From the NCBI GenBank assembly GCA_021648145.1, contig JAKITI010000003.1:62001-126000 (forward strand): a stretch of DNA of 64,000 nt. The letters run 5' to 3'. Positions 18,611 through 26,840 of this stretch are shown piece after piece. The position numbers were made by a program, and so were the translations under genes. A model generated the notes under the pieces. The model saw only the letters and a program-made list of their open reading frames with translations, had not been told where the DNA came from and ran no database searches. The stretch comes from Gammaproteobacteria bacterium (GTDB lineage: Bacteria > Pseudomonadota > Gammaproteobacteria > JAADGQ01). Each line of letters begins with the position of its first letter. The first letter of the stretch is position 1.

Positions 18611-18687
18611 GGCTATGTAGCTCAGCTGGTTAGAGCACATCACTCATAATGATGGGGTCCCAAGTTCGAATCTCGGCATAGCCACCA
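18611..18687 (+). tRNA. tRNA-Met (anticodon CAT, elongator)
   Basis: Acceptor GGCTATG pairs with CATAGCC, and the anticodon stem CATCA/TGATG encloses CTCATAA with CAT at 18645-18647. CCA is encoded. The arm sequence matches the gammaproteobacterial elongator type. The T-stem CCAAG/CTCGG contains one A-C mismatch in its centre. Position after ychF is conserved. Confidence 0.93.
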
Positions 18688-18750
18688 TTTCTTTCGATCC
18701 CCATCTACTGATACACTCCGGTTTTTATCTTTTTCGGGTCGCACTGAATA

Positions 18751-20058
18751 ATGAAAACTCTCTGCTTGTTAATGCTCTCTTCGCTGCTGATTTCTTGTAG
18801 CTTTTTGGATCGACCCAAACTACTTGAGCCTCGCCAATTAACGCTTATTTATTCAGGCAATCTTGATGGCGAGCTTGAGCCGTGTGGTTGCAGTCTCGAA
18901 GGGGATTTCGGTGGAATATTGCGTCGAGCAACGGTGCTGGATCAATTTCGTAAAGAGAATAAAGAGCTTGTGGTTATTTCAGCGGGTGGTTTACTGAGTA
19001 ATCGTCCTGCAGAGCATGATAAATTAACTGCGGAGTATATTCTTAAAGGTTTTAGTCAGCTAAATTATGATGCCATAGGATTTCAATGGCAGGACTTAGC
19101 TTACGGCAAAGAATTTTTGACGGTTAATTTGCCATGGGTGGTGAGTAACTGGCAGGGTAAGTTTTTTTCATCGGTACAAAAAATTCAGCGTAAATCAGCT
19201 ACGCTCAGCTTTTTTTCATGGCTGGATCCCAAACAATCCCCCTTTCAAAGTATGAGCGATCAGCAGGAAGTCGTTAATGATTCTATAGTTTTATTGGAGC
19301 AAAAACTAAAGCAGGCTAAAAAGTTAAAAGAGACAACGATCGTTACGACTACATTGACTTTAGATGCAGCGAAATTGCAGTTGCCTATGCAGTGGATTGA
19401 TATTTTGATTGCTCAAGCGGCCTATGAAGAGTATGGAGAGCCTCGTTGGGCAGGGAGCACGTTGGTTTTAACTCCAGGTTCGAGAGGGATGCGCTTGGGG
19501 CGTTTGAAAGTTATATTCGGAGCTGAGGGAAATATTGCTGAATTTTCACATGATGTGATTGCAATGCCACAAACAGTTGAAGATGCAACGAGATTGAGTG
19601 GTTGGTATTCCGAATATAATCAAAAAATTGAAAAAAACTACCAAAAAGAGGTTGAAGTCAGCCAAGCTCAGCAACAGGGTGAGAGTCCTTATGTCGGTGC
19701 CAAGGTATGTAAGACATGCCATCAGTCTGCGTATGATTTCTGGAAAAAGAGTCGGCATTCGAAAGCATATCGTAGTCTATCCAATGTTAACAAATCATTT
19801 GATCCGGCATGTATCAGTTGCCATGTTGTGGGTTATCGCAAATCGGGCGGTTTTATTGCCAGTCATCTGACAAAGAATTTAAAAAATGTCCAGTGCGAAT
19901 CTTGTCATGGTGCGGGTGCGGCACATGCCAAGTCGCAAGGTGTAACTCCGCTTGAAAATAGTCGTTGGTCAAAAGAAGAGGTATGTGCTCAATGTCATAT
20001 TCAAAAACATAGCCCATCTTTTCAATTGAGTGACTATTGGATAAAGGTTAAGCATTAA
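18751..20058 (+). CDS. Tetraheme c-type lipoprotein with nucleotidase-like N-terminal domain
   Basis: The 435-residue lipoprotein (lipobox ISC, Ser at +2, so outer membrane) has two parts. Residues about 25-270 resemble the metallophosphatase/5'-nucleotidase fold ('TLIYSGNLDGELEPCGC', 'AIGFQWQDLAYGKEFL'), but the canonical metal motifs are not obvious. Residues about 310-430 resemble the cytochrome c-554 family, with four heme sites: CKTCH 320-324, CISCH 354-358, CESCH 382-386 and CAQCH 412-416. It probably carries electrons at the cell surface or in the periplasm. No dedicated partner is adjacent. Substrate and catalytic activity are unknown. Confidence 0.8.
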   Translation: MKTLCLLMLSSLLISCSFLDRPKLLEPRQLTLIYSGNLDGELEPCGCSLEGDFGGILRRATVLDQFRKENKELVVISAGGLLSNRPAEHDKLTAEYILKGFSQLNYDAIGFQWQDLAYGKEFLTVNLPWVVSNWQGKFFSSVQKIQRKSATLSFFSWLDPKQSPFQSMSDQQEVVNDSIVLLEQKLKQAKKLKETTIVTTTLTLDAAKLQLPMQWIDILIAQAAYEEYGEPRWAGSTLVLTPGSRGMRLGRLKVIFGAEGNIAEFSHDVIAMPQTVEDATRLSGWYSEYNQKIEKNYQKEVEVSQAQQQGESPYVGAKVCKTCHQSAYDFWKKSRHSKAYRSLSNVNKSFDPACISCHVVGYRKSGGFIASHLTKNLKNVQCESCHGAGAAHAKSQGVTPLENSRWSKEEVCAQCHIQKHSPSFQLSDYWIKVKH

Positions 20059-20172
20059 TAAATAAGCGAAAAATATGTGCTTAATAACTTGAAATTAGAG
20101 CGTATTAAATGTATACCATGCAGTGGTTCTTGCCTTTCAAATATTTTTATATTTCACTTCGGCATGCAGATT

Positions 20173-20188
20173 TGTGATTGATGTCACA
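20173..20188. promoter_or_regulatory. CRP-binding site, consensus
   Basis: TGTGA-TTGATG-TCACA is a full match to the CRP consensus TGTGA-N6-TCACA, with symmetric flanking T and A. It lies 92 bases before the ATG at 20281. A TTGACT at 20217-20222 could be a -35, which would place the site near -71. A CRP gene is present at 40.6 kb. Confidence 0.7.
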
Positions 20189-20280
20189 AGGTAAGGGTTA
20201 TCTCTGCCTCAGTAAGTTGACTTGAAAAGTGAGAAGATTGAGTTTGAAGTCAGGACATATTTTAGAAATGAGGCATTTTA

Positions 20281-21126
20281 ATGTTGAGTCAAGTGATTAG
20301 ATCGACCCCAAAGCTATTTTCTATTATCGCACTATCAACAACACTTGCTGCTTGTGATGCAGAAATACTTGAGATGGCGAATGCTTTTTCAGGTGAACTT
20401 CATGCCGCTCTTGCGAACAATGATAGAAATCTGGAGTTGAGCGGTGCAGTGGGTGATGCTCCTGTGATTGAAGCTGAAATCATAATAAAAGATGCGCTGG
20501 GTGAGACGATTGTTTCAACCGTGAGTAACAACAACGCTCATTACACAGCTAATATTCCCGGCGGAACCTCCTACCCTCTGACAGTACATGTCAATGGCGG
20601 AACAGATACCGTGACGAATCAAACCCCAGGGTTTGAAATGGTTTCAATCGTTGAAAACGCATCTCAAACAACCGCTAATATCAATTCATTCACTACACTG
20701 ATTACCAAGAGTGCTGAAGTTATGGGGGGCGGGTTAAATTTACGTAATATCAAATTGGCCAAATTACAGATTACTAATTCAGTGAACTTTGGGTTGGATA
20801 CGGCTGTTATGCCTGATGTTGTAACATCAGAGCTGACTGAAACTAATGTGGCCTCCTATGTAAAATCCAGTGTCGCCATGGGTGAATGGTTGCGTCGCAC
20901 ACACGCCACATTATCGGCAGAAGGGGAGCGTTGGACGAAAGATCGTCTGGTCTCGGTATTGTCCGCTGATTTAGCAGATGGAGTGCTTGATGGTCGTCAG
21001 GGAGAGAGAGCTTCTGATGAAATTGCAGCCGCCACAGCTAATGTGCTTTCAGCTCAGGTGTTGATTGAAACACTCAGTCAAACACTTAAAGTTGCCAGTG
21101 TTGATGTCATGGCTTCGTCGCTGTAA
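20281..21126 (+). CDS. Putative lipoprotein of unknown function
   Basis: I do not recognise the family. The 281-residue protein has a signal peptide ending in lipobox L-A-A-C, with Asp at +2, an inner-membrane retention signal by E. coli rules. Residues about 50-120 look like a carboxypeptidase-regulatory or Ig-like beta domain ('APVIEAEIIIKDALGETIVS', 'AHYTANIPGGTSYPLTVHV'). The rest is mostly helical. A CRP consensus site lies upstream, and the discoidin-domain gene begins 15 bases downstream, so the two form an operon. Confidence 0.65.
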   Translation: MLSQVIRSTPKLFSIIALSTTLAACDAEILEMANAFSGELHAALANNDRNLELSGAVGDAPVIEAEIIIKDALGETIVSTVSNNNAHYTANIPGGTSYPLTVHVNGGTDTVTNQTPGFEMVSIVENASQTTANINSFTTLITKSAEVMGGGLNLRNIKLAKLQITNSVNFGLDTAVMPDVVTSELTETNVASYVKSSVAMGEWLRRTHATLSAEGERWTKDRLVSVLSADLADGVLDGRQGERASDEIAAATANVLSAQVLIETLSQTLKVASVDVMASSL

Positions 21127-21141
21127 ATAAAGGGGAAAATT

Positions 21142-22548
21142 ATGTTAAGAAATATTGCTGCCATTTCGTTATTGCTCTTTAGCACGGCTCTATACGCCGA
21201 AACTCTGGATGAAGCCATTAAACGCTTTGTGCCTACTGCGACCGATACTATTGCCGATGTTGCGCCTACTATTGAAGTATTAATACAGGCTAAAGCTGCG
21301 GTAAAAGCAGCACTACTTGTCGACCCAAATAATGAAGAGATTAAAAAAATAGCTGAATTACTTGAAACTCTGGTTGCAGGTGAAATGATATCAGAAGAAG
21401 ATCGTGAGGAACTTATCAGTCAATTGGCTGCTTTTGCTACAGCCAACAGCGCTGTTTACAATAGCTCAGAACAACATCGACTGATCAATGATGCGATACG
21501 AGCAGCCGTCGCCACCTTACCTATCAAAATGGAACTCATGGCATATCCAGTAGAAATTAAGTCTGGGGGATATAGTAATTTGATGTGGGTTTCAACTCAA
21601 AAAAATTGTCAAGTTGCTGGTCTGGCCGTAGTTGCAGCGGGTAATATGCGTGTAGGACCGCTAAACAGTGACACTCAATTTAGTTTGGTGTGTGATAATG
21701 GAAGAGGGCAAACAAGCCAAAAAACGGTTTCCATTAAAGTCAGAGCGCCTCAGGCGGTTGTGACAGAGCGTCCTGCGACATCACTGAACCCCTCTAAGTC
21801 TCAAAAGTCATCGCAAGCTATGTACCCAGTGGGTGTTTTGAACGTTGTTTCAGCGACAGCTTCTGGATTTCAAAAGCTCAGCAATGGAGAGTCTTATCGT
21901 GCGTCAAATGTGATAGATGGTAGTTTGAATAAAAATTCCCGCTGGAGCCAAAAAGGTATTTCATCTAATGTAAATGATTTTGAATGGATTAAACTTGACC
22001 TTGGAGCAGAGCGGAAAATAAATGCTCTGCGCATCGCTTTTTTTAAATATGATCAAGGTCGTATATATGACTATGACATTTCTATATCAAAAGATAATAA
22101 AAAGTGGAAACGAGTCGTTCGGAGCGCTCAATCATCAGCAACTCAATGGACAAGCAAATCATTCAATTCTGAGATTGGTCGATACGTCAAAGTGACCTTG
22201 AATTCAGCCAGTGATAATACGGGTTGGGCAAATATTTTCGAAATAGAAGTATTGAACCGAGATGGCATGGTGGCTTCTAAAAAAGTTAATCTCAAATGGA
22301 AGCCCAGTCAAGGTGGTGTAGAAGGCTATAAGGTCTATTTTGGAACGACTCAAGAAAATACAGCTAAAACCAGAATTAGGGTGCTGAAAAATAACAGTCA
22401 AGGGTTTAACAAATCAGCACCTTCAGTCACTCTTGATTCAGTGAAAGATCTTGGGCTGAGAGAAGGTGATCAAGCATGCTTTAGCCTGAGAGCGATCAAT
22501 AGTACAAGCCAGTCCGGTATGTCAAAACCTGTTTGCGGGATTTTATGA
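21142..22548 (+). CDS. Secreted protein with F5/8 type C (discoidin) domain
   Basis: The 468-residue protein has a signal peptide (cleavage near LYA-ET), a helical N-terminal region of about 120 residues and a beta segment. Residues about 230-375 form a discoidin/F5/8C-like domain ('YRASNVIDGSLNKNSRWSQK', 'WIKLDLGAERKINALRIAFF', 'GRYVKVTLNSASDNTGW'). A fibronectin III-like C-terminal part follows ('VNLKWKPSQGGVEGYKVYFG'). Discoidin domains usually bind carbohydrate. It is 15 bases after the lipoprotein gene and followed by a strong terminator. Ligand unknown. Confidence 0.75.
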   Translation: MLRNIAAISLLLFSTALYAETLDEAIKRFVPTATDTIADVAPTIEVLIQAKAAVKAALLVDPNNEEIKKIAELLETLVAGEMISEEDREELISQLAAFATANSAVYNSSEQHRLINDAIRAAVATLPIKMELMAYPVEIKSGGYSNLMWVSTQKNCQVAGLAVVAAGNMRVGPLNSDTQFSLVCDNGRGQTSQKTVSIKVRAPQAVVTERPATSLNPSKSQKSSQAMYPVGVLNVVSATASGFQKLSNGESYRASNVIDGSLNKNSRWSQKGISSNVNDFEWIKLDLGAERKINALRIAFFKYDQGRIYDYDISISKDNKKWKRVVRSAQSSATQWTSKSFNSEIGRYVKVTLNSASDNTGWANIFEIEVLNRDGMVASKKVNLKWKPSQGGVEGYKVYFGTTQENTAKTRIRVLKNNSQGFNKSAPSVTLDSVKDLGLREGDQACFSLRAINSTSQSGMSKPVCGIL

Positions 22549-22581
22549 TGTAGAAGTTATTTTGTACGCGTTACTTAATTT

Positions 22582-22612
22582 AAAGCCACTGTTATTTACA
22601 GTGGCTTTTTTT
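22582..22612 (+). terminator. Terminator after discoidin gene
   Basis: AAAGCCACTGT at 22582-22592 pairs perfectly with ACAGTGGCTTT at 22598-22608 across TATTT, followed by more T. Confidence 0.92.
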
Positions 22613-22745
22613 ATGTATGGTCTGGACAAATGACTGTTCATGATTCATATTTCAGACAATTTTGATAACTGTACTAAAAAACGCCATAATCCAACTGCGT
22701 TTTTTAGAGTAATTGTTGAGTGTAAATATGTTGAGGGGTTTTTAA

Positions 22746-23792
22746 ATGTCAGAGTCGTGGGGTAACGATAAAAAAAACAGTGGTGAAAGTTGGGGGGTGC
22801 CTGAAGGGCTTGACCCTATGAAAGTGATGCAGGTAGCTTCAGGCTACTGGCAGTCATGTGTTTTACATGCCGCAAATCGTCTTGATATTTTTAATCTGCT
22901 GGATAATGGGCCAAAAGATCTGGATACGCTCCAAAAAGAAACCGATTCAGATCGTCGTTGTTTAGGGGCATTATTGAGTGCTTTGGTTTCGATTGACTTT
23001 CTGGATCGTGATGGTGATGTCTTTAAAAATAACGAATTTAGTCAGACTTTTTTAGCCAGTTCAAGCAAGTTCTACCAAGGCGGTATCGTCTATATGTTCG
23101 AAAACTGGTATGAGGCTTGGGGTGGCCTCTATGATACCGTCAAAAGCGGCAAGCCTTCTGCATTGATGCATCAGACCTATAGTGACAAAGAGACCCGTGA
23201 CTATATGATGGGGATGCATAATCGAGCTTTATCACAGTCTGATGTTCTAACAAATATGGTTGATCTGACGGGCAAGAAAAAATTGATGGATGTTGGCTGT
23301 GGCCCATCCACTTTTTCAATCATGTTTTGTAAACGTTATGATGGCCTGAACGCTGTTGCAATGGATCGAGCACAAAACCTGAAAATTGCACAAAAAATTG
23401 TAGATCAATATGAGATGCAAGATCGTGTTCAATTACTGCCAGGCGACTACAACAGTGATTCTCTAGGTGAAGGCAACGATGCAATGCTGCTCTCTTCAAT
23501 GACCAATCAGGAGTCCCCCGAAAATGTAAAAAATCTGCTCAAAAAATGTTATGACTCAATGAACAATGATGGTGTTATGATGATTCAGGAGCAGCTTTTG
23601 AATGCAGAAAAAAATGGCCCAGAACTTGCCGCATTGATTGGTGTAAACCAGGTTATCAATACAGTCGGTGGCTCTTCATATTCAACAACAGAGATGATGG
23701 ATATTATGAGTAAGGTTGGGTTTGTTAATATTGATTCAAGACAAATGGCTCCGCCCAGTCCATTTATTCTATTGACGGGTTATAAAAGATAA
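22746..23792 (+). CDS. SAM-dependent methyltransferase, O-methyltransferase type
   Basis: The 348-residue protein has an N-terminal winged-helix dimerisation-like domain ('LHAANRLDIFNLLDNGPKDL') and a Rossmann methyltransferase domain with SAM motif MDVGCGP at 181-187. This is the layout of plant-type and acetylserotonin-type O-methyltransferases. Uncommonly, the first 20 residues carry two ESWG tetrads. It precedes a triheme cytochrome and a cyclic-nucleotide-binding protein. Its substrate, whether a small molecule or a quinone-like compound, cannot be read from sequence. Confidence 0.85.
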   Translation: MSESWGNDKKNSGESWGVPEGLDPMKVMQVASGYWQSCVLHAANRLDIFNLLDNGPKDLDTLQKETDSDRRCLGALLSALVSIDFLDRDGDVFKNNEFSQTFLASSSKFYQGGIVYMFENWYEAWGGLYDTVKSGKPSALMHQTYSDKETRDYMMGMHNRALSQSDVLTNMVDLTGKKKLMDVGCGPSTFSIMFCKRYDGLNAVAMDRAQNLKIAQKIVDQYEMQDRVQLLPGDYNSDSLGEGNDAMLLSSMTNQESPENVKNLLKKCYDSMNNDGVMMIQEQLLNAEKNGPELAALIGVNQVINTVGGSSYSTTEMMDIMSKVGFVNIDSRQMAPPSPFILLTGYKR

Positions 23793-23857
23793 TTAACACC
23801 AGTAAGTAGTACTGTTGTTTTTGGAGTATTTTCGAAAACATATGGAGATCATATGGA

Positions 23858-24442
23858 ATGCAAATAAATCACAATAGTTTAAGGAAAAAAACTGCATGTG
23901 TGATTGTCTTGTTCAGTCTGCTTTGTGTTGCAGTGGTTGGTATTGCTCAGGCAAAAAAGGAGGATTTACCCCCTCCTTTGACCTCACTGGCAAAAGATGG
24001 GATTCATGACCCTGAAAATCCAGCAATCGGCACACTGCAGAACCCAGATGAATCACTAAAAAGTTTTCCTAAAGATTCTCGGGGTGAAGTGAATTGGGTG
24101 AAAGCTTTAGAGGAGGGCTTGATTGACCCTCGTAGTAGTTTAAATAACAGTGAGAGTGAAGCGCTGACTGTGCTCGATATGGATGTGATTATGGAGCAGA
24201 CTGCTGGTATGCCTCATGTACTTTTTCCACATAAGGCTCATACAGAGTGGCTTTCATGTGATAATTGTCATGATAAAATATTTATACCCAAAAAAAATGC
24301 CAATCCGGTAACGATGGATAAAATATTTCAGGGGGAGTTCTGTGGCCGTTGTCATGATCGGGTCTCATTTAGTTTGTGGGTCTGCAATCGCTGTCACAAT
24401 GTATTGCATAAAAAATCACCCGAAAAAGCATGGTGGAAGTGA
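23858..24442 (+). CDS. Triheme c7-type cytochrome
   Basis: The 194-residue secreted protein (signal peptide to about residue 32, AQA) has about 90 residues without heme sites. A compact C-terminal domain follows with three CXXCH motifs: CDNCH 134-138, CGRCH 162-166 and CNRCH 176-180. Extra histidines, as in 'HVLFPHKAHTEW', may be axial ligands. This is the pattern of c(7)-type triheme domains, which are low-potential periplasmic electron carriers. It follows the methyltransferase by 65 bases. Confidence 0.85.
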   Translation: MQINHNSLRKKTACVIVLFSLLCVAVVGIAQAKKEDLPPPLTSLAKDGIHDPENPAIGTLQNPDESLKSFPKDSRGEVNWVKALEEGLIDPRSSLNNSESEALTVLDMDVIMEQTAGMPHVLFPHKAHTEWLSCDNCHDKIFIPKKNANPVTMDKIFQGEFCGRCHDRVSFSLWVCNRCHNVLHKKSPEKAWWK

Positions 24443-24492
24443 GATTTTGATCATTGTAGGGGTATAATCATCAATACCAGATTGCAAAATGT

Positions 24493-24519
24493 GCTTCATA
24501 TATAAAATATGTGTGAAGC
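24493..24519. promoter_or_regulatory. Inverted repeat upstream of cNMP-binding gene
   Basis: GCTTCA at 24493-24498 and TGAAGC at 24514-24519 flank an AT-rich centre with inner CATAT/ATATG symmetry. It could be an operator or a weak hairpin in the leader of the next gene. Function unknown. Confidence 0.35.
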
Positions 24520-24555
24520 GATGTCGTCTGTTTTAGAGTATTTTAAGGTAATATT

Positions 24556-25041
24556 ATGAGTTCAAAAGAAAATTTACAGATTGTGCGTTTATCTCCATTA
24601 GCTGAAGACTTGACTGATGAGCAATGCAGAGTATTGGCTGATATCGTAGAAGTGCGCCAGTTAAAAGATGATGAAAGTTTGATTCGAGAAGGTGAAAAAG
24701 ATAACTCCCTGCATGTTGTTATCAAAGGTAAGTTAGCGGTTACCAAAAATAGCTCAGGAGATGAAAAGCTTACACTGCATATACTTAAAGTGGGTGACTT
24801 GGCTGGAGCAATGGGATTTGTTGATGGCGCAGAGCACTCAGCATCACTTGTTTCGCTTGGTGAGTCTGAAGTATTCAGTCTGGATCGCTCAAAGCTCGAA
24901 GCTCTTCTGGATAGTAATGGTACTTTGGTTTATCAGGTGATGCGCGCGATTGTACGATCAGTACATACTATTTTACGCCGTATGAACACGCAGCATGTAG
25001 AGCTTAATAACTATATTAACCGTCAACATGGCCGTTTCTGA
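24556..25041 (+). CDS. Cyclic nucleotide-binding domain protein without DNA-binding domain
   Basis: The 161-residue protein is essentially one cNMP-binding beta-roll ('LIREGEKDNSLHVVIKGKLA', 'LKVGDLAGAMGFVDGAEHSA') plus a C-terminal helix ('VMRAIVRSVHTILRRMNTQH'). It is shorter than the CRP family and has no helix-turn-helix. The phosphate-binding cassette lacks the usual R-S/A pair of CRP ('EHSASLV'), so cAMP binding is uncertain. It sits 18 bases before recJ and follows the triheme cytochrome. Confidence 0.8.
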   Translation: MSSKENLQIVRLSPLAEDLTDEQCRVLADIVEVRQLKDDESLIREGEKDNSLHVVIKGKLAVTKNSSGDEKLTLHILKVGDLAGAMGFVDGAEHSASLVSLGESEVFSLDRSKLEALLDSNGTLVYQVMRAIVRSVHTILRRMNTQHVELNNYINRQHGRF

Positions 25042-25059
25042 TTCTAATAGTTTATTTTC

Positions 25060-26799
25060 ATGAAGGTTATTTCTCGGCGTAAGCCAATCGAGAGCGCCCA
25101 TGCTTTACCTGATGGTATTCATCCAGTTTTGGCACGGGTTTATGCGTCACGTGATCTTGAGTCATCACAGGCTTTAGAGAATAAACTGAAGCTGTTATTA
25201 CCTTTTGATTCGTTAAAAGGTATAGAGGCCGCTGTCACTTTATTGCAGCAGGCGTTACAGGCTCAGTGGCGTATTCTGGTTGTTGCTGATTTTGATACTG
25301 ATGGCGCTACGAGTTGCGCTGTTGCCGTACGTGCTTTACGTATGTTGGGATTCCAGCATGTGAATTATGTTGTTCCCAGGCGCTTTGACACGGGTTATGG
25401 ATTAACACCCGAATTAATCAGCGCCGATGGTATACCGCCCACTGATCTCATTATTACTGTAGACAATGGAATCAGCAGTATTTCTGGTACTTCATTTGCC
25501 AAGGGTAAAGGGATAAGAGTCTTAATTACTGATCACCATATTCAAGGTGATACGCTGCCTGATGCTGATGCTATAGTTAATCCCAATCAAATTGGGGATG
25601 AGTTTCCAAGTAAAAATTTGGCGGGTGTTGGGGTTATTTTTTATGTGATGCTCGCTTTTCGTTCACACCTTCGTCATCAAGGTTGGTTTAAAAAACAAAA
25701 TATTACAGCGCCTAACCTGGGGCAGTTACTGGATCTAGTCGCACTTGGAACAGTCGCCGATATGGTGTCGCTTGACCATAATAATCGCATATTGGTTGCT
25801 CAAGGGTTAGCCAGAATGCGCAGTGGTACAGGCTCGGCGGGGATCTATGCATTACTTGAAGTGAGTGGCCGCCGTTTTGAGCAGGTGGTAGCCTCTGATA
25901 TGGGCTATGCTGTTGCTCCCAGACTGAATGCAGCTGGACGTTTGAATGATATGTCGCTGGGCATTGAGTGCCTGCTTTGCGATCAAGCGGATGAAGCGAA
26001 TGAAATAGCTGGTCGTCTAAATACAATGAATTTGGAACGGCGCAAAATCGAAGCTGAAATGCGCATTGATGCATTGCGTGATCTGGATGACTTACAGCTC
26101 AATGACGAAAGCAATGAGCTGCCCTTCGGTATTGCCTTGTACAATAAAAAATGGCACCAAGGCATTGTTGGTGTGATCGCATCGCGTATTAAGGAGCTGC
26201 ATCATCGTCCTGTTATTGTTTTTGCACCGGGTCAACCTGGTGAGATCAAAGGCTCTGCTCGCTCTATATCAGGGTTGCAAGTTCGAGATGTGATTGCTCA
26301 CATTGATGCAGCTCATCCCGGTTTAATTAAAAAGTTCGGTGGACATGCAATGGCGGCAGGTCTGACGATGGATGCTGATGGATTTGAGCTGTTCCGTGAT
26401 GAATTTGATTACCAAGTGCGCAGACAGCTAAAAGGTGAAGACCTTAAAAGCATCATCTGGAGTGATGGCGAGTTGCAGGAGTATGATATGGATATGCAGT
26501 TAGCTGAAACTCTACGCAGTGCCAGCCCATGGGGGCAAGGATTTCCCGAGCCGGTGTTTGATGGCGTATTTCAATTAGTGAGCCGGCGAGTTGTGGGTGA
26601 AAAGCATTTGAAGCTTCTGCTTAAAGTGCCAGGAGCCAATGAAAAGTTACTAGATGCCATTGCTTTTAATACGGATGATAGCGTATTGCCTGTGGGTGCT
26701 ACCGAGGCACGTTTAGCATATCGTTTGGATATCAACCGATTTCGTGGTCAAACAAGTATTCAGATGGTGGCTCTGCATATTGAAGCCATCGTGAATTAA
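25060..26799 (+). CDS. recJ: Single-stranded-DNA-specific exonuclease RecJ
   Basis: The 579-residue 5'-3' exonuclease acts in recombination and mismatch repair. The DHH-family motifs are visible: DFDTDG at 77-82, DNG at 135-137 and DHH at 158-160. The DHHA1-domain segment 'IKKFGGHAMAAGL' and the C-terminal OB fold follow. Length is usual for RecJ. Its short spacing to the preceding gene suggests cotranscription. Confidence 0.96.
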   Translation: MKVISRRKPIESAHALPDGIHPVLARVYASRDLESSQALENKLKLLLPFDSLKGIEAAVTLLQQALQAQWRILVVADFDTDGATSCAVAVRALRMLGFQHVNYVVPRRFDTGYGLTPELISADGIPPTDLIITVDNGISSISGTSFAKGKGIRVLITDHHIQGDTLPDADAIVNPNQIGDEFPSKNLAGVGVIFYVMLAFRSHLRHQGWFKKQNITAPNLGQLLDLVALGTVADMVSLDHNNRILVAQGLARMRSGTGSAGIYALLEVSGRRFEQVVASDMGYAVAPRLNAAGRLNDMSLGIECLLCDQADEANEIAGRLNTMNLERRKIEAEMRIDALRDLDDLQLNDESNELPFGIALYNKKWHQGIVGVIASRIKELHHRPVIVFAPGQPGEIKGSARSISGLQVRDVIAHIDAAHPGLIKKFGGHAMAAGLTMDADGFELFRDEFDYQVRRQLKGEDLKSIIWSDGELQEYDMDMQLAETLRSASPWGQGFPEPVFDGVFQLVSRRVVGEKHLKLLLKVPGANEKLLDAIAFNTDDSVLPVGATEARLAYRLDINRFRGQTSIQMVALHIEAIVN

Positions 26800-26840
26800 A
26801 GATAGTTATTTTTATAAATTTACAGTTTGAGGATTGCTTG

